Of a stretch of DNA of 64,000 nucleotides, positions 18,385-29,976 are shown piece by piece. Each line of letters begins with the position of its first letter. The stretch's first letter is position 1. Position numbers and translations under genes: made by a program. Location of the stretch: positions 1-64,000 of the forward strand of contig JAURZK010000098.1 of assembly GCA_030653505.1 (NCBI GenBank). Reading direction: 5' to 3'. The notes under the pieces were generated by a model. It saw only the letters and a list, made by a program, of their open reading frames with translations. It had not been told where the DNA came from and did no database searches. The stretch comes from Rubrivivax sp. (GTDB taxonomy: Bacteria; Pseudomonadota; Gammaproteobacteria; Burkholderiales; Burkholderiaceae_C).

Positions 18385-19290
18385 ATGGACCTCCACCCCG
18401 ACGCCCCCCTCCCGCCGCCCGGCACGGTCCCCGAGCAGCCCGCGCTGCGCGAGGCGCTGGCCGGGCTGATGGCGTCGGTGGCGCGCCTGGCCGTGGCGCG
18501 TGGCCTGCCTTGCGCCGAGGCCGAAGAGATGCTGCGCCTGGCCTTCGTGCAGGCCGCCGCACGGGCCCATCCGGGGCTGCCCGAGCACCGCAAGGTCAGC
18601 CGCATCAGCACCACCACCGGCATCAACCGGCGCGAAGTCACGCGCCTGGTGCAAGTGGCGCAGCAGGCGCAGCCGGCACCACGTGCGCGTTCGGTGGCCA
18701 GCGAGGTCTACACGCACTGGCGCACGCAAGCGCCTTACCGCGGCACCGACGGTGAACCCCGGGTCCTGCCGCGCCTGGGCCCGGCGCCCAGTTTCGAGGC
18801 GCTGGCCCAGGCCGTGACGCGCGACGTGCACCCGCGCAGCCTGCTCGACGAGCTGTGCCGGCTGGGCCTGGCGGCCTGGGACGAAACCGGCGACACGGTG
18901 CGCCAGACACGTGAGAGCTTCGTCGCCCACGGCGACCTCGTGCGCCAGCTCGGGTTTCTGGGCGACAACGTCGGCGACCATCTGCGTGCCGCCGTGGCCA
19001 ACGTGATCGACGGCGACGACCGTGCGCACTTCGAGCAGGCGGTGTTCGCCGACGGCCTGTCGGCCGAGTCCATCGCCTCGGTGCGTCCCGCCGTGCGCGC
19101 GCAGTGGCAGGCGCTGCTGCGGGCACTGGCGCCGGCACTGGAGGCCCGCGTCGAGGCCGACGCCACGCTGCAGCCACCGCCACGGGGCCGCCTGCGCGTG
19201 GGCCTGTACACCTACCACGAGGGCGCCGATCCGGCGCCCGAACCCTCACCGCGCGAGCCCCTTCGGCCGCGCGCGAACCGAAAGAAGTGA
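18385..19290 (+). CDS. DUF6502 family protein
   Basis: A 301-residue cytoplasmic protein. The core is RLAVARGLPCAEAEEMLRLAFVQAA then KVSRISTTTGINRREVTRLV, which resembles a winged-helix or HTH module (the ISTTTGINRREVTRLV part reads as a recognition helix). The DUF6502 family is found next to DUF5666 lipoprotein genes in Burkholderiales, as it is here, so a role as the regulator of that pair is plausible but inferred. The start MDLHPDAP at 18385 is preferred to a slightly longer frame. It ends one base before the next gene. Confidence 0.75.
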   Translation: MDLHPDAPLPPPGTVPEQPALREALAGLMASVARLAVARGLPCAEAEEMLRLAFVQAAARAHPGLPEHRKVSRISTTTGINRREVTRLVQVAQQAQPAPRARSVASEVYTHWRTQAPYRGTDGEPRVLPRLGPAPSFEALAQAVTRDVHPRSLLDELCRLGLAAWDETGDTVRQTRESFVAHGDLVRQLGFLGDNVGDHLRAAVANVIDGDDRAHFEQAVFADGLSAESIASVRPAVRAQWQALLRALAPALEARVEADATLQPPPRGRLRVGLYTYHEGADPAPEPSPREPLRPRANRKK

Positions 19291-19291
19291 G

Positions 19292-20479
19292 ATGAACACC
19301 ACCGTGACCCGCAACGGGGCCCTGCGCGGCCTGCTCGCCACCACGCTCGCGCTGCTCGCCGCCGTGGCCATCGTCGCCGGCTGCGGCGGTGGTGTCGGCA
19401 GCGGCGGCACCGGCAGCTTTGCGTCCGGGCCGATCACGGGGTTCGGCTCGGTCATCGTCGGCGGCGTGCGCTTCGACGACAGCGGGGCCGAGGTCGTGGA
19501 CCTCGACGGTTTCCGCCGCAGCCGCGACGAGCTGCGCCTGGGCATGACGGTGGAGATCGACAGCTCGGCCATCACCACCGGCAGCGCAGGTGCCACCGCC
19601 ACGGCCCAGCGCATCCGATTCGAGAGCGAGCTGTCGGGCCTGGTGGGCGTGGTCGACGTGGCCGGCGGCAGCTTCACGTTGCTGGGCCAGCGTGTCACGG
19701 TGGACGCGGCGACGGTCTTCGATGAAGGTCTGGACGGCGGCCTGGCCGGCCTGCGCACGGGCGACATGGTCGAGGTCTACGCCGTGTTCGACAGCGCGCA
19801 ACAGCGTTACCGTGCCACGCGCGTGGAGCCCGCGCCGCTGGCCCGCGGCCTGCGCCTGCGCGGCCCGACGTCCGAGGTCAACACGGTGGCGCAGACGCTG
19901 CGCGTGGGGGGCATCAGCTACAGCTTCGCCGGCGCCAGCGGCGTGCCGGCGGGGCTGGCGGCGGGCCAGTTCGTGCGCCTGCGGCTGGAAGCCGAGCTGC
20001 TGCCCACGCCGGGCTGGGTGGTGCGCAGCTTCGGTACCGCGCTGCGGCCGCTGGCCGACGCCGACGGCGTGAAGATCGAGGGCCTGATCTCGGCCTACAC
20101 CTCGCCGGCGGCGTTCAGTGTCAACGGCCGTGCCGTCGACGCCAGCGTCACCATGCCCGGCGCAGGCCTCGGCGTGGGGGTGCGTGTCGAGGTCGAAGGC
20201 AACCTGCGTGGCGACGTGCTGCGCGCCACGCGCGTGGTGATCAAGAGCGAAGACGACGTGATCGGCCGCGAGTTCGAACTCGACGGCCACATCGCCAGGG
20301 TGAACGCCGGCGGCGCCAGCTTCGTGCTGCGCGGTGTCACGGTGAACACCGGGCGCCCGGGCTTGCGCTATGAGGGCGGCACGGCGGCGGACCTCAACGA
20401 AGGCCGCCGCGTCGAGGTGCGTGGCGTGCTGTCGACCGACCGCCGCAGCGTCGACGCCACACGCATCCGTTTCCGCTGA
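19292..20479 (+). CDS. DUF5666 repeat lipoprotein, paralogue of the 17102 gene
   Basis: A 395-residue exported protein with a hydrophobic signal (LLATTLALLAAVAIVAGC) ending in a lipobox cysteine followed by a glycine run. The DUF5666 units match the earlier lipoprotein line by line: GFGSVIVGGVRFDD, LVGVVDVAGG, VEVYAVFDS, LRLRGPTSEVN, VRVEVEGNLRGDVLRATRVVI, FELDGHIARVN and VEVRGVLSTDRRSVDATRIRF. The start overlaps the ribosome-binding region at the end of the DUF6502 gene (AAAGAAG, then ATG at 19292), so both are likely cotranscribed. Confidence 0.85.
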   Translation: MNTTVTRNGALRGLLATTLALLAAVAIVAGCGGGVGSGGTGSFASGPITGFGSVIVGGVRFDDSGAEVVDLDGFRRSRDELRLGMTVEIDSSAITTGSAGATATAQRIRFESELSGLVGVVDVAGGSFTLLGQRVTVDAATVFDEGLDGGLAGLRTGDMVEVYAVFDSAQQRYRATRVEPAPLARGLRLRGPTSEVNTVAQTLRVGGISYSFAGASGVPAGLAAGQFVRLRLEAELLPTPGWVVRSFGTALRPLADADGVKIEGLISAYTSPAAFSVNGRAVDASVTMPGAGLGVGVRVEVEGNLRGDVLRATRVVIKSEDDVIGREFELDGHIARVNAGGASFVLRGVTVNTGRPGLRYEGGTAADLNEGRRVEVRGVLSTDRRSVDATRIRFR

Positions 20480-20535
20480 AGGGGCTGCGGGGCGCGGCCT
20501 ACACTGGCGCTTCCATCCCGTCTGAGGAAGCCGCC

Positions 20536-20868
20536 GTGTCCGCACGCTTCGAAGCCGCTGTCCGCCGTTCCCTGGCAGGCTCTGCCGCCGCCTTGTTCGC
20601 GGCGCTGGGCTGCATCGCGCTGCTGCTGCCGCCGCTGGCCGAGCGCACGCTGGCCACGCCGCTGCGCACCGCGCTCACGGTGCTGGCGCTGGCCGGTGCG
20701 ATGTTGCTGCACTGGTGGCTGCTGGGCCGCACCGCGCGCCGCCTGGGCCAGTCGGTGGCGGGCTGGGTGGGCTTGTCGGTGCTGCTGTTCCCGGTGGGCA
20801 GCGCCGCGGCGCTGATGCTGCTGGGCGGCGCGGGTCGCGCGCGGCACGGCGACGCGCACGCGATGTGA
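20536..20868 (+). CDS. Small membrane protein, function unknown
   Basis: A 110-residue protein with three hydrophobic stretches: SLAGSAAALFAALGCIALLLPP (about 12-33), TALTVLALAGAMLLHWWLLG (about 45-64) and VGLSVLLFPVGSAAALMLLGG (about 78-98), and a basic N-terminus. The start is GTG at 20536, with GAGGAAG just upstream. Not recognised. It is convergent with argH and separate from the DUF5666 gene by 56 bases. Confidence 0.6.
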   Translation: MSARFEAAVRRSLAGSAAALFAALGCIALLLPPLAERTLATPLRTALTVLALAGAMLLHWWLLGRTARRLGQSVAGWVGLSVLLFPVGSAAALMLLGGAGRARHGDAHAM

Positions 20869-20919
20869 CGGCGAGGGCCACGGGCAGCCGCAGCGCGCAC
20901 GCTGCGGGTGGTGGGTCGC

Positions 20920-22332
<1,413 letters not shown>

Positions 22333-22383
22333 GCGCGGGGCGCCGCAGAGGGCGTGGGCGGAGGGGAAGCTCCGTATTATCCG

Positions 22384-22413
22384 GGCACCCCCTGGCACCC
22401 CCTGGCACCCCCG
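22384..22413. repeat. Three tandem 10-base repeats in a divergent promoter region
   Basis: The unit GGCACCCCCT occurs three times head to tail, the last copy ending in G in place of T, followed by a partial fourth (GCACCCG). It lies in the 98-base gap between the divergent argH and kinase starts, right after a TATTAT hexamer. Ten-base spacing places the copies on one face of the helix, so it could be a regulator site or merely slippage-prone sequence. Confidence 0.45.
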
Positions 22414-22430
22414 GCACCCGCTGCCTTCCG

Positions 22431-23591
22431 ATGAACCCCCCGGCGCCGAACGAACCCGACTTCAGTTCCACCGCCGACAGGCCCGCCAGCCTGTGGCCCG
22501 AGAGCGCGCGCCTGTCGGACGCCCCCAGCGCCGGTTTTGCCAGCACCCGCTTCGACCCGCTGGCCGAGGAACGCGGCCGGCTGAATGCACAGGCTGCCGC
22601 CAGTTTCGACGTCTGCCACCCTGCGCTGGCGCTGCGTGCGGTGCTGCTGGTGCAGGTGGTGCTGGCCGTCGCTGCGTTGGGCGGTGCACAGACGTTGGCC
22701 GCCTGGGGCGCGCGCCAGGCGGCGTTTGCCTTCGGCGGCGTGGCGGGCACGGTGCTGTGGCTGGTGGTGGTGTGCGCGCTGCAGCGGCCGCTGCGTGCCC
22801 TGGGCGCCGCGTCCCGGGCCGCCGTGGTGCTGGGGCTGGGCGGTGCGGCCGGTCTGCTGGCCTGGTGGCCGCTGGCCTGGGCCGGCCTGGCCGGCGAGGG
22901 ACACGCCCTGAAGCTCGTGGCCGTGGCGCTGTCGGGCGTCGGCTTCGCGGCGCTGCTCTGGGCCTGGCTCGACCTGCGTGCGCGCATCTGGCACCCTGCC
23001 AATGCCAGCGCGCGGCTGGCCGAGTTGCAGTCGCGCATCCGTCCGCACTTCCTCTTCAACGCGCTGAACACGGCGCTGGCGCTGGTGCGCGTGGACCCGG
23101 CGCGCGCCGAGGCGGTGCTGGAAGACCTGGCCGAACTCTTCCGCGTCGCGCTCGCCGAGGTGGGCGCTTCGGTGTCGCTGGCGGAAGAGATCGCGCTGGC
23201 CCGCCACTACCTGGCCATCGAGCAGGTGCGTTTCGGCCCGCGGCTGGTGGTGCAGTGGGACATCGACCCCCGTGTGCACGCCGCGCGCGTGCCGCCGCTG
23301 GTGCTGCAGCCGCTGGTGGAAAACGCCGTGCGCCACGGCATCGAGCCCGCCGCGCGCGGCGGCCGGGTGTGGGTGAAGGCCGTGGTGCAGCGTGGCCAGG
23401 CAGTAGTGACGGTGAGCAACACGTTGGCCGGCGATCCTGGACAGCCCGGCCACGGCATGGCGCTGCACAACGTGCGCGAGCGTCTGCGCCTGCTGCACGA
23501 CGTGGGTGCGCAGGTCGATGTCTGGCGCAAGCCCGGCACGGACGGCGAGGCCGACCAGTTCCATGCACGGGTCATGCTGCCGCTGCCATGA
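22431..23591 (+). CDS. LytS/AlgZ-type sensor histidine kinase
   Basis: A 386-residue protein. About four hydrophobic segments occupy residues 65-180, then the His_kinase box [20 protein letters not shown] with its phospho-acceptor His (about 204), [20 protein letters not shown], and an ATPase region with [16 protein letters not shown] (N box) and [17 protein letters not shown] (G2). This is the LytS/YehU layout, partner of LytTR regulators. The cognate regulator follows at 24054 after an unusual interval of about 460 bases. Confidence 0.9.
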   Translation: MNPPAPNEPDFSSTADRPASLWPESARLSDAPSAGFASTRFDPLAEERGRLNAQAAASFDVCHPALALRAVLLVQVVLAVAALGGAQTLAAWGARQAAFAFGGVAGTVLWLVVVCALQRPLRALGAASRAAVVLGLGGAAGLLAWWPLAWAGLAGEGHALKLVAVALSGVGFAALLWAWLDLRARIWHPANASARLAELQSRIRPHFLFNALNTALALVRVDPARAEAVLEDLAELFRVALAEVGASVSLAEEIALARHYLAIEQVRFGPRLVVQWDIDPRVHAARVPPLVLQPLVENAVRHGIEPAARGGRVWVKAVVQRGQAVVTVSNTLAGDPGQPGHGMALHNVRERLRLLHDVGAQVDVWRKPGTDGEADQFHARVMLPLP

Positions 23592-24053
23592 GCGTGCTGA
23601 AGGCTTTCGGCCCATTGCTGTCGGTCGCTGGCGTTGGGCGTGCTTGCGTTCGTGGCTGCAGGGCGGCGGCGTCACCTGCGTTCTCCGACCCACCGCGCGG
23701 TCGACCACTGTGGCCAGTCCACCGCCCTGCCATGAACACCGCCATCGATGACCCACCTGCCGGGCGGCCCCGCATGGGGTCTACGCCCGCAGGTGCCACC
23801 GCCACCCTGCGCGTCAGCCGGTGGCACGCCGATACGCACGCCACCGCCGGTGGTTGGCCGAGGGTGTTGGGTGGGGTGCGGAGTGAAGTAGAGGAGGAGG
23901 CCCGGGCGAAGCCCGTGCCGGGGGACATGAACGCAGCACCCCACCCAACGGCCTCGGCCTGCGCCGGTGCTGGAGCGCGAGAAGCACGAAAGCAGACGGT
24001 CGCGAACGTCCGCAAAGGGCCGAAAGCCGCCCCCGCAGCGGGGCGCCCGTGAC
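23592..24053. other. 462-base interval between a kinase and its regulator, no convincing gene
   Basis: An ATG at 23588 overlaps the kinase stop and opens a 154-codon frame to 24052. Its product (opening [17 protein letters not shown]) shows no domain, is rich in Arg, Pro and Ala, and does not look like coding sequence. The interval holds GC-rich hairpin-forming stretches, among them GCCCGGGCGAAGCCCG near 23900 and CCCCCGCAGCGGGGCG near 24031. It could be a decayed gene, an inserted repeat or a structured leader for the regulator. Confidence 0.4.
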
Positions 24054-24827
24054 ATGAACGTACTCATCGTCGACGACGAGCCCCTGGCCCGTCTGCGCCT
24101 GCGCTCGCTGTTGCTGGGCCTGCCGGAATTCGACGTCAACGTCGTTGCCGAGGCCGGTGACGCGCAGGAAGCGCTGGTGGCGCTGCATGCGAACCCGGTG
24201 GACGCCGTGCTGCTGGACATCCGCATGCCCGGCCTGACGCCGCACGAAGGCCTGCACCTGGCGGCGCGGCTGAAGGCCATGCCGCAACCGCCGGCGGTGA
24301 TCTTCGTCAGCGCGCACGCCGAACACGCTCTGAAGGCCTTCGAACTCGAGGCGCTGGACTACCTGACCAAGCCCGTGCGCAGCGAACGCCTGCGCGACGC
24401 GCTGCAGCGTGTGCGCCAGCGCCTGCAGCCGGTGTCGACGATGCACGCGGCGCTGCTGGACGCGCCGGCGCTGGTGGTCAACGACCGTGGGCGCACGCTG
24501 CGCCTGCCGCTGCCCGAGGTGCTGGTGCTGAAGGCGGGGCAGAAGTACGTCACGCTGCGCACGCCGCTGCGCGAATACGTGCTCGACGAGTCGCTGTCGG
24601 AACTGGAGCAGCGCCTGGCCGCGCTCGGCGGCGACCTCGTCCGCATCCACCGCAATGCGCTCGTGGCGCGCCACGCGATACGTGAACTGGCGCTGCGCGA
24701 CGCCACTGACATTGGCGACGACGTCGGCGACGGCTGGGCCGTGCGCGTGGCGCCGCTGGACGAATGGCTGGCGGTGTCGCGGCGCCAGGTGGCGGCGGTG
24801 CGGGCGGCGCTGGCCGCGCAACGGTGA
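24054..24827 (+). CDS. LytTR-family response regulator (AlgR-like)
   Basis: A 257-residue regulator. The receiver opens MNVLIVDDEPLARLRLRSLL, has the phospho-acceptor Asp in DAVLLDIRMPGLTPHEG and the Lys in LDYLTKPVRSERL. The LytTR DNA-binding domain follows, with LVLKAGQKYVTLRTPLREYVLDESLSELEQRL and VRIHRNALVARHAIREL. It pairs with the LytS-type kinase at 22431. LytTR domains contact DNA through beta strands, usually at paired direct repeats. The start MNVLIV is fixed by the receiver fold. Confidence 0.93.
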   Translation: MNVLIVDDEPLARLRLRSLLLGLPEFDVNVVAEAGDAQEALVALHANPVDAVLLDIRMPGLTPHEGLHLAARLKAMPQPPAVIFVSAHAEHALKAFELEALDYLTKPVRSERLRDALQRVRQRLQPVSTMHAALLDAPALVVNDRGRTLRLPLPEVLVLKAGQKYVTLRTPLREYVLDESLSELEQRLAALGGDLVRIHRNALVARHAIRELALRDATDIGDDVGDGWAVRVAPLDEWLAVSRRQVAAVRAALAAQR

Positions 24828-26044
24828 AGCCCAGGCGGGCCGCGGGCCGGGCCGCCGCGGCGGCGCTGCTGGCCGTTCTGGCGTTGGGCGCGCTGCTGTG
24901 GTGGGCGCTGCGCCCGGCGCCGGTGCACGAGACACCGGCCAGGTTGCCCGCGGCGGCCACGCGGGCATCGGGCGTGTCCATCGAAGTGCGCTTGCCCGAG
25001 AGCCCAGTGGCGGGCGCATCGGCTGCGCCCACTGCGGCTTCGCCCGCTGCGTCCTGGCCTGCGCTCGAGGGCACAACCGGAACGGCCGCCGGTACCGCCA
25101 CGCCAGTCGCCGACGCCCCCGTGTGGGACCTGTGCGGCGTGGGGCGTCTGCCCGTGCCGCGCGGCGCGACCGCGCGCATCGACCCCGAGCAGGCGCTGGC
25201 CGCCCTGCCACCCCACCTGGGACGCGACGCCCTGATCGACGCCTACCGTGCCCTCTTCGCCGCGCTGGACGCCGGCCCGCCGCGCTGGCGTGCCGCGGCG
25301 GTGATGCTGCGCGGCAGCGATGCCGCGGGCCGGCCGCAGGCGCTGGCCCTGCCCGAGATGGCGCGCAGCACCGACGATCCCGTGGTGGCGATGTGGGCGC
25401 AGCAACGCTGCGACCTTGGCGCCAGTTGCCTGGAGATGGCCGAGCGCTGGGCGCAGGTCGAGCCGCAGAACATGGCGCCCTGGGTCACGCTGCTGGCCAG
25501 GCAGCCGCAGCGGCGTGACGAACTGATGGCGCGCATGGCTGCCGCCACCCGCTTCAACCGCCACGCGCAGGCGCTGTCGCTGGCCATGCTCGAAGCGATG
25601 CCGGCCGGGGTCGCGCCCTACGTGCAGCCAACGCTGTGGGTCGAGGCCATCGGCACCGAGGCGGCGATGTCGATGCCCAGCTTCAATGCGGTGTTCGACC
25701 ACTGCCGCGACCCGCTGGCGCCAGGCAGCGATGCCCTGCGGACCTGCACCGCCGTGGCGCGCACCCTGGTCGAGCGCAGCGACGGCTTGACCGGTGTGCG
25801 ACTCGGCCTGCGGCTGGCCGAACGCAGCTACCTCAGCAGGGCCGAAGCCGCCGCACGCCGCAAGGCAGTGGACATGCTGCTGGTGCCATCGGACGATCTC
25901 TTCGACCGCCAGCAGCCCTTGTCCTGCGCCGACGTGGCGCGCACCCGGGCCTGGGTCGAGCAGCGTGCCCGGCTCGGTGAACTCGGTGCGCTGCGGGCGC
26001 GCGCGGCGCAGCGCGCCCCATCGGCCGCATCGGGCTCGCGCTGA
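24824..26044 (+). CDS. Hypothetical single-span membrane protein coupled to the LytTR regulator
   Basis: A 406-residue product, not recognised. The GTG start at 24824 overlaps the regulator stop (GTGA), indicating translational coupling. A basic N-terminus and one hydrophobic segment (AAAALLAVLALGALLWWAL, about 10-28) suggest a membrane anchor with a periplasmic remainder. A Pro/Ala/Thr linker leads to a helical region with several cysteines (CDLGASCLEMAERW, DHCRDPLA, CTAVAR, LSCADVARTRAW). Such anchored proteins may act as accessory sensors for the kinase pair; this is inference from position alone. Confidence 0.7.
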   Translation: MKPRRAAGRAAAAALLAVLALGALLWWALRPAPVHETPARLPAAATRASGVSIEVRLPESPVAGASAAPTAASPAASWPALEGTTGTAAGTATPVADAPVWDLCGVGRLPVPRGATARIDPEQALAALPPHLGRDALIDAYRALFAALDAGPPRWRAAAVMLRGSDAAGRPQALALPEMARSTDDPVVAMWAQQRCDLGASCLEMAERWAQVEPQNMAPWVTLLARQPQRRDELMARMAAATRFNRHAQALSLAMLEAMPAGVAPYVQPTLWVEAIGTEAAMSMPSFNAVFDHCRDPLAPGSDALRTCTAVARTLVERSDGLTGVRLGLRLAERSYLSRAEAAARRKAVDMLLVPSDDLFDRQQPLSCADVARTRAWVEQRARLGELGALRARAAQRAPSAASGSR

Positions 26045-26060
26045 AGCGGCGCCGGCGTCG

Positions 26061-28901
26061 TCAGCCGGTGTTGCGCAGCCCGGCCGCGATGCCGTTGATC
26101 GACAGGTGGATGCCGCGCTGCACGCGTTCCAACGCAGCAGGGCTCTCGCGGCCCTGGCGGTGGCGGCGCATCAGTTCCACCTGCAGGTGGTTCAGCGGGT
26201 CCAGGTAGGGGAAGCGGTGCGCGATGCTGCGCGCCAGCGCGGCGTTGGCCTGCAGCGGTTCGGCCTGGCCGGTGATGAGCATCAGCGCGTCGTGCGCACG
26301 CTGCCACTCGGCGCGCAGCAGCGTGAAGATGCGCCGGGCCAGCTTCTTGTCGTCGACCAGCTCGACATAGCGCGCAGCGATGCGCAGGTCGCTCTTGGCC
26401 AGCACCATGTCCAGGTTGGACAGCAGCGTGCGGAAGAAGGGCCATTGCCGGTGCATGCGCTGCAGCAGCGCCACGCGCTCGTCGCGGTCGCCGCCGGCGA
26501 TGAAGGCCTCGATGGCACTGCCGAAACCGCACCAGCCCGGCAGTGCCATGCGGCACTGGCCCCAGCTGAAGGACCAAGGAATCGCGCGCAGGTCCTCGAT
26601 GGCGCGCGTGGCCTTGCGGCTGGCCGGTCGGCTGCCAATGTTCAGTTCGGCGATCTCGCGTATCGGTGTGGCGGCGAAGAAGTAGTCGGTGAAGCCGGGT
26701 GTGCCGTAGACCAGCCGGCGGTAGGCCTGGAAGCTGGCTTCGCTGATCTGCGCCGCGGCGTCGAGGAAGGCCCGGGGCGCGCTCTTCGTCGGGTTCAGCA
26801 GCGTGGCTTCGAGCGTGGCCGCCACCAGGGTTTCCAGGTTGCGGTGTCCGATGTCGGGGTTGGCGTACTTGCTGGCAATCACCTCGCCCTGCTCGGTCAG
26901 CCTGATCTGCCCGTTCACCGTGCCCGGCGGCTGCGCCAGGATGGCCTGGTAGCTGGGCCCGCCGCCGCGACCGACGGTGCCGCCACGGCCGTGGAAGAGG
27001 CGCAGCGTGATCGGCGGCGCGCCGTCTGCGGCCATTTCGGCGAAAAACGCTGCCAGCGCGGTTTCGGCGCGGTAGAGCTCCCAGTGGCTGGTGAAACTGC
27101 CGCCGTCCTTGTTGCTGTCGCTGTAGCCCAGCATCACGTCCTGCTCGCCGCCGCTGGCGGCCACCAGCGCGCGCACGCCGGGCAGGGCGTAGAACTCGCG
27201 CATGATGGCTTCGCTGCGCCGCAGGTCGCCGATGGTCTCGAACAGCGGCACGGTGATCAGCGCTGCGCTTGCCGGGCTTTCGACGTTGTCCAGTGTGCCG
27301 GTGAGCAGGCCGGTCTCCTTCTGCAGCAGCAGCACTTCCAGCAGGTCGCTCACCTCCTCGGTGTGGCTGATGATGCAGTGGCGGATGGCATAGCGGCCGT
27401 AGCGCGTCAGCGCCTCGCGCGCGGTCTCGAAGATGGCCAGCTCGTCCAGCGTCAGTTCGCCGTACACGGCCCCGTGCACACGCAGCGGGCGTGCGTCGTT
27501 CAGCAGCGCCAGCAGGCGTTCACGGCGTGCGGGCTCGGTGAGCGCGGCGTAGTCGGTCTCGATGCGCGCCACGCGCAGCAGTTCGGCGATCACGGCCTCG
27601 TGTTTGTCGCTGCTCTGGCGCAGGTCGAGTGTGGCGAGGTGGAAGCCGAAGACCTGCACCGCGCGCTTCAACGGTGCCAGGCGCGGCCCCACCAGCGCCT
27701 GCGCATGGTGCGAGGCGAGCGAAGACTCGATGACACGCAGGTCGGCAAGGAACTCGTCGGCATCGGGGTAGGGCATCTGCGGCGCCACGGCATGGCGCAG
27801 CGCCTCGGTGCCCGTCAGCCGGTGCAGCGTGGCGGCCAGCCGCGCGTACATGCCGATGAGCGCGCGGCGGTAGGGCTCGTCCTGGCGGTGCACGTTCTGG
27901 TCGGGTGAACGCTCGGCCAGTGCCAGCATCGCCGGCGACACGGCGCTGAGCGTGCCGCTGATCGACAGCTCCGCGCCCAGTTCGTGCAGCTCGGTGAGGT
28001 AGAAGCGCAGCGCCACCTCGGCCTGGCGCCGCAACGCGTGCGACAAGGTGGCAGCGGTGACGTTGGGGTTGCCGTCGCGGTCGCCGCCTATCCAGTGGCC
28101 CATGCGCAGGAAGGACGCGATGACGTGGCCGGGCAGGGCACGTTCGATGTCGCGGTACAGCCGCGGGATCTGGCGCAGGAAGGTGGTGTTGTAGTAGCTC
28201 AGCGCGTTTTCCACCTCGTCGGCCACCGTCAGCTTGGCGGTGCGCAGCATGCGTGTCTGCCACAGCTGGGTGACGCGGGCGCGCATCAGCGCCTCGTTCT
28301 CGGCACGCTGCTCGGCCGTGCGCAGGTCGTCGCGTGCGCCCAGCAGTTCAGCCACCGCGCGCTCGGCGTCGAGGATGCTCTTGCGCTGCACCTCGGTGGG
28401 GTGGGCCGTCAGCACCGGGCTGATGTAGGCCGTGGCCAGCGTCGCGGCAATGTCGGCGGCGCGGTGCTCGGCGCGGTGCAGGCGCTCGAAGCACAGTGCC
28501 AGCGAACCTTCCTGCAGGTCGCCCGCCAGTTCGTGCACGGCGCGGCGGCGCACGTGGTGGCGGTCTTCGGCGATGTTGGCCAGGTGGCTGAAGTAGCTGA
28601 AGGCGCGGATGACGGTGACGGTGCGGTCGGCCGATAGGTTCTTCAGCAGCCGGTCGAGCACACGCCCGGCGCTGGCGTCGGCCTTCAGCCGGTAGGCCAC
28701 GCTGAGCTGACGGATGCGTTCGATGAGCTCGTAGGCGTCGGTGCCTTCTTGTTCGCGGATGACGTCGCCCAGGATGCGGCCCAGTAACCGGATATCTTCG
28801 ACCAGCGGCTTGTTCTTCGCGGCAGCGTCGCCAGCGGGCGCGGATCGACTGGTTTTGGTGCGTTGCGCCACGCTGGTGCGGGCAGGGGTGGTGCGCGGCA
28901 T
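26061..28901 (-). CDS. ppc: Phosphoenolpyruvate carboxylase
   Basis: A 946-residue enzyme, normal length for bacterial PEPC, which adds bicarbonate to PEP to give oxaloacetate and refill the TCA cycle. Visible signatures are [15 protein letters not shown] with the catalytic His (about 172), [12 protein letters not shown], the [20 protein letters not shown] glycine loop, [16 protein letters not shown] and the C-terminal [11 protein letters not shown], whose final residues are needed for activity in the family. The first 30 residues are a basic, Ala/Thr-rich leader. It is divergent from hemC, with 125 bases between. Confidence 0.96.
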   Translation of the reverse strand: MPRTTPARTSVAQRTKTSRSAPAGDAAAKNKPLVEDIRLLGRILGDVIREQEGTDAYELIERIRQLSVAYRLKADASAGRVLDRLLKNLSADRTVTVIRAFSYFSHLANIAEDRHHVRRRAVHELAGDLQEGSLALCFERLHRAEHRAADIAATLATAYISPVLTAHPTEVQRKSILDAERAVAELLGARDDLRTAEQRAENEALMRARVTQLWQTRMLRTAKLTVADEVENALSYYNTTFLRQIPRLYRDIERALPGHVIASFLRMGHWIGGDRDGNPNVTAATLSHALRRQAEVALRFYLTELHELGAELSISGTLSAVSPAMLALAERSPDQNVHRQDEPYRRALIGMYARLAATLHRLTGTEALRHAVAPQMPYPDADEFLADLRVIESSLASHHAQALVGPRLAPLKRAVQVFGFHLATLDLRQSSDKHEAVIAELLRVARIETDYAALTEPARRERLLALLNDARPLRVHGAVYGELTLDELAIFETAREALTRYGRYAIRHCIISHTEEVSDLLEVLLLQKETGLLTGTLDNVESPASAALITVPLFETIGDLRRSEAIMREFYALPGVRALVAASGGEQDVMLGYSDSNKDGGSFTSHWELYRAETALAAFFAEMAADGAPPITLRLFHGRGGTVGRGGGPSYQAILAQPPGTVNGQIRLTEQGEVIASKYANPDIGHRNLETLVAATLEATLLNPTKSAPRAFLDAAAQISEASFQAYRRLVYGTPGFTDYFFAATPIREIAELNIGSRPASRKATRAIEDLRAIPWSFSWGQCRMALPGWCGFGSAIEAFIAGGDRDERVALLQRMHRQWPFFRTLLSNLDMVLAKSDLRIAARYVELVDDKKLARRIFTLLRAEWQRAHDALMLITGQAEPLQANAALARSIAHRFPYLDPLNHLQVELMRRHRQGRESPAALERVQRGIHLSINGIAAGLRNTG

Positions 28902-29026
28902 GGCAGGCTCCTGGGCGTGTAACCGGGTTACCGATTGTCGCCCGGGCTGCCCGCAAGGCGCATGCCCGCGGGCCGACGCCCGGCCCGGCGCTCGGTTCGG
29001 CGGCTTGCGCTGGCTATCATCGCCAG

Positions 29027-29956
29027 ATGACTCAAGCCACCGTCATCGCCACGCGCGAAAGCCGCCTTGCCCTGTGGCAGGCTGAACATGTGCGCGACGC
29101 CCTCGTTGCGCGTTTCGGTCTGCAGGTCGAACTGCTGGGCATGACCACGCGCGGCGACCAGATCCTCGACCGCGCGCTGTCCAAGGTGGGCGGCAAGGGC
29201 CTCTTCGTGAAGGAGCTGGAAACGGCGCTGGAAGAAGGCCGCGCCCATCTCGCCGTGCATTCGCTGAAGGACGTGCCGATGGACCTGCCGGCCGGCTTCG
29301 TGCTGGCCGCCATCTGGGAACGTGAAGACCCGCGCGACGCCTTCGTCTCGTCGAAGTACGCCGGCCTCGACGCGCTGCCGGAGGGCGCCGTGGTCGGCAC
29401 GAGCAGCCTGCGCCGCGTGGTGCAGCTGCTGAACCGCCGACCCGACCTGCAGATCGAACCGCTGCGTGGCAATCTCGACACCCGCCTGCGCAAGCTCGAC
29501 GAAGGCGGCTACGACGCCATCGTCCTGGCCGCCGCGGGGCTGAAGCGGCTGGGGTTGGCCGCGCGCATCCGCGCCACCTTCGACCCCGAGCTGATGATCC
29601 CGGCGGCCGGGCAGGGCGCCCTGGGCATCGAGGTGCGCGAAGACGCCACCGAGTTGCGTGCCCTGCTGGCCAAGACCATCCACCGGCCCACCTTCCTGGC
29701 CTGCCACGCCGAACGGGCGGTGTCGCGTTCACTGGGCGGCAGCTGCAGCATGCCGCTGGCCGCGCACGCGGTGTGGGTGGGCGACACGCTGCGGCTGGAC
29801 GCCGCTCTGGGCGACGCCAACGACCCCAAGAGCCCTCTGCTGCACGTGCGCCTGAACGGCGCCGTCACCGACGAGGCCGGCGCACGCGCCTTGGGCAACG
29901 AGGCTGCCGCCCAGCTGCGCGAGGCGGGCGCCGGCAGCTACCTGCCGGCGGCCTGA
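29027..29956 (+). CDS. hemC: Porphobilinogen deaminase (hydroxymethylbilane synthase)
   Basis: A 309-residue enzyme that links four porphobilinogens into hydroxymethylbilane. It opens [22 protein letters not shown], has [44 protein letters not shown] and [22 protein letters not shown]. The cofactor-attaching cysteine is in [15 protein letters not shown]. First gene of the hemC-hemD-hemX-hemY run, all on the plus strand. Confidence 0.97.
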   Translation: MTQATVIATRESRLALWQAEHVRDALVARFGLQVELLGMTTRGDQILDRALSKVGGKGLFVKELETALEEGRAHLAVHSLKDVPMDLPAGFVLAAIWEREDPRDAFVSSKYAGLDALPEGAVVGTSSLRRVVQLLNRRPDLQIEPLRGNLDTRLRKLDEGGYDAIVLAAAGLKRLGLAARIRATFDPELMIPAAGQGALGIEVREDATELRALLAKTIHRPTFLACHAERAVSRSLGGSCSMPLAAHAVWVGDTLRLDAALGDANDPKSPLLHVRLNGAVTDEAGARALGNEAAAQLREAGAGSYLPAA

Positions 29957-29976
29957 AGCCGGCCGCGGGCGCGGCG

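Noticed and set aside
18638-20545. 635-codon minus-strand frame
   Set aside because: It is antisense to the DUF6502 and second DUF5666 genes and has shadow-type composition.
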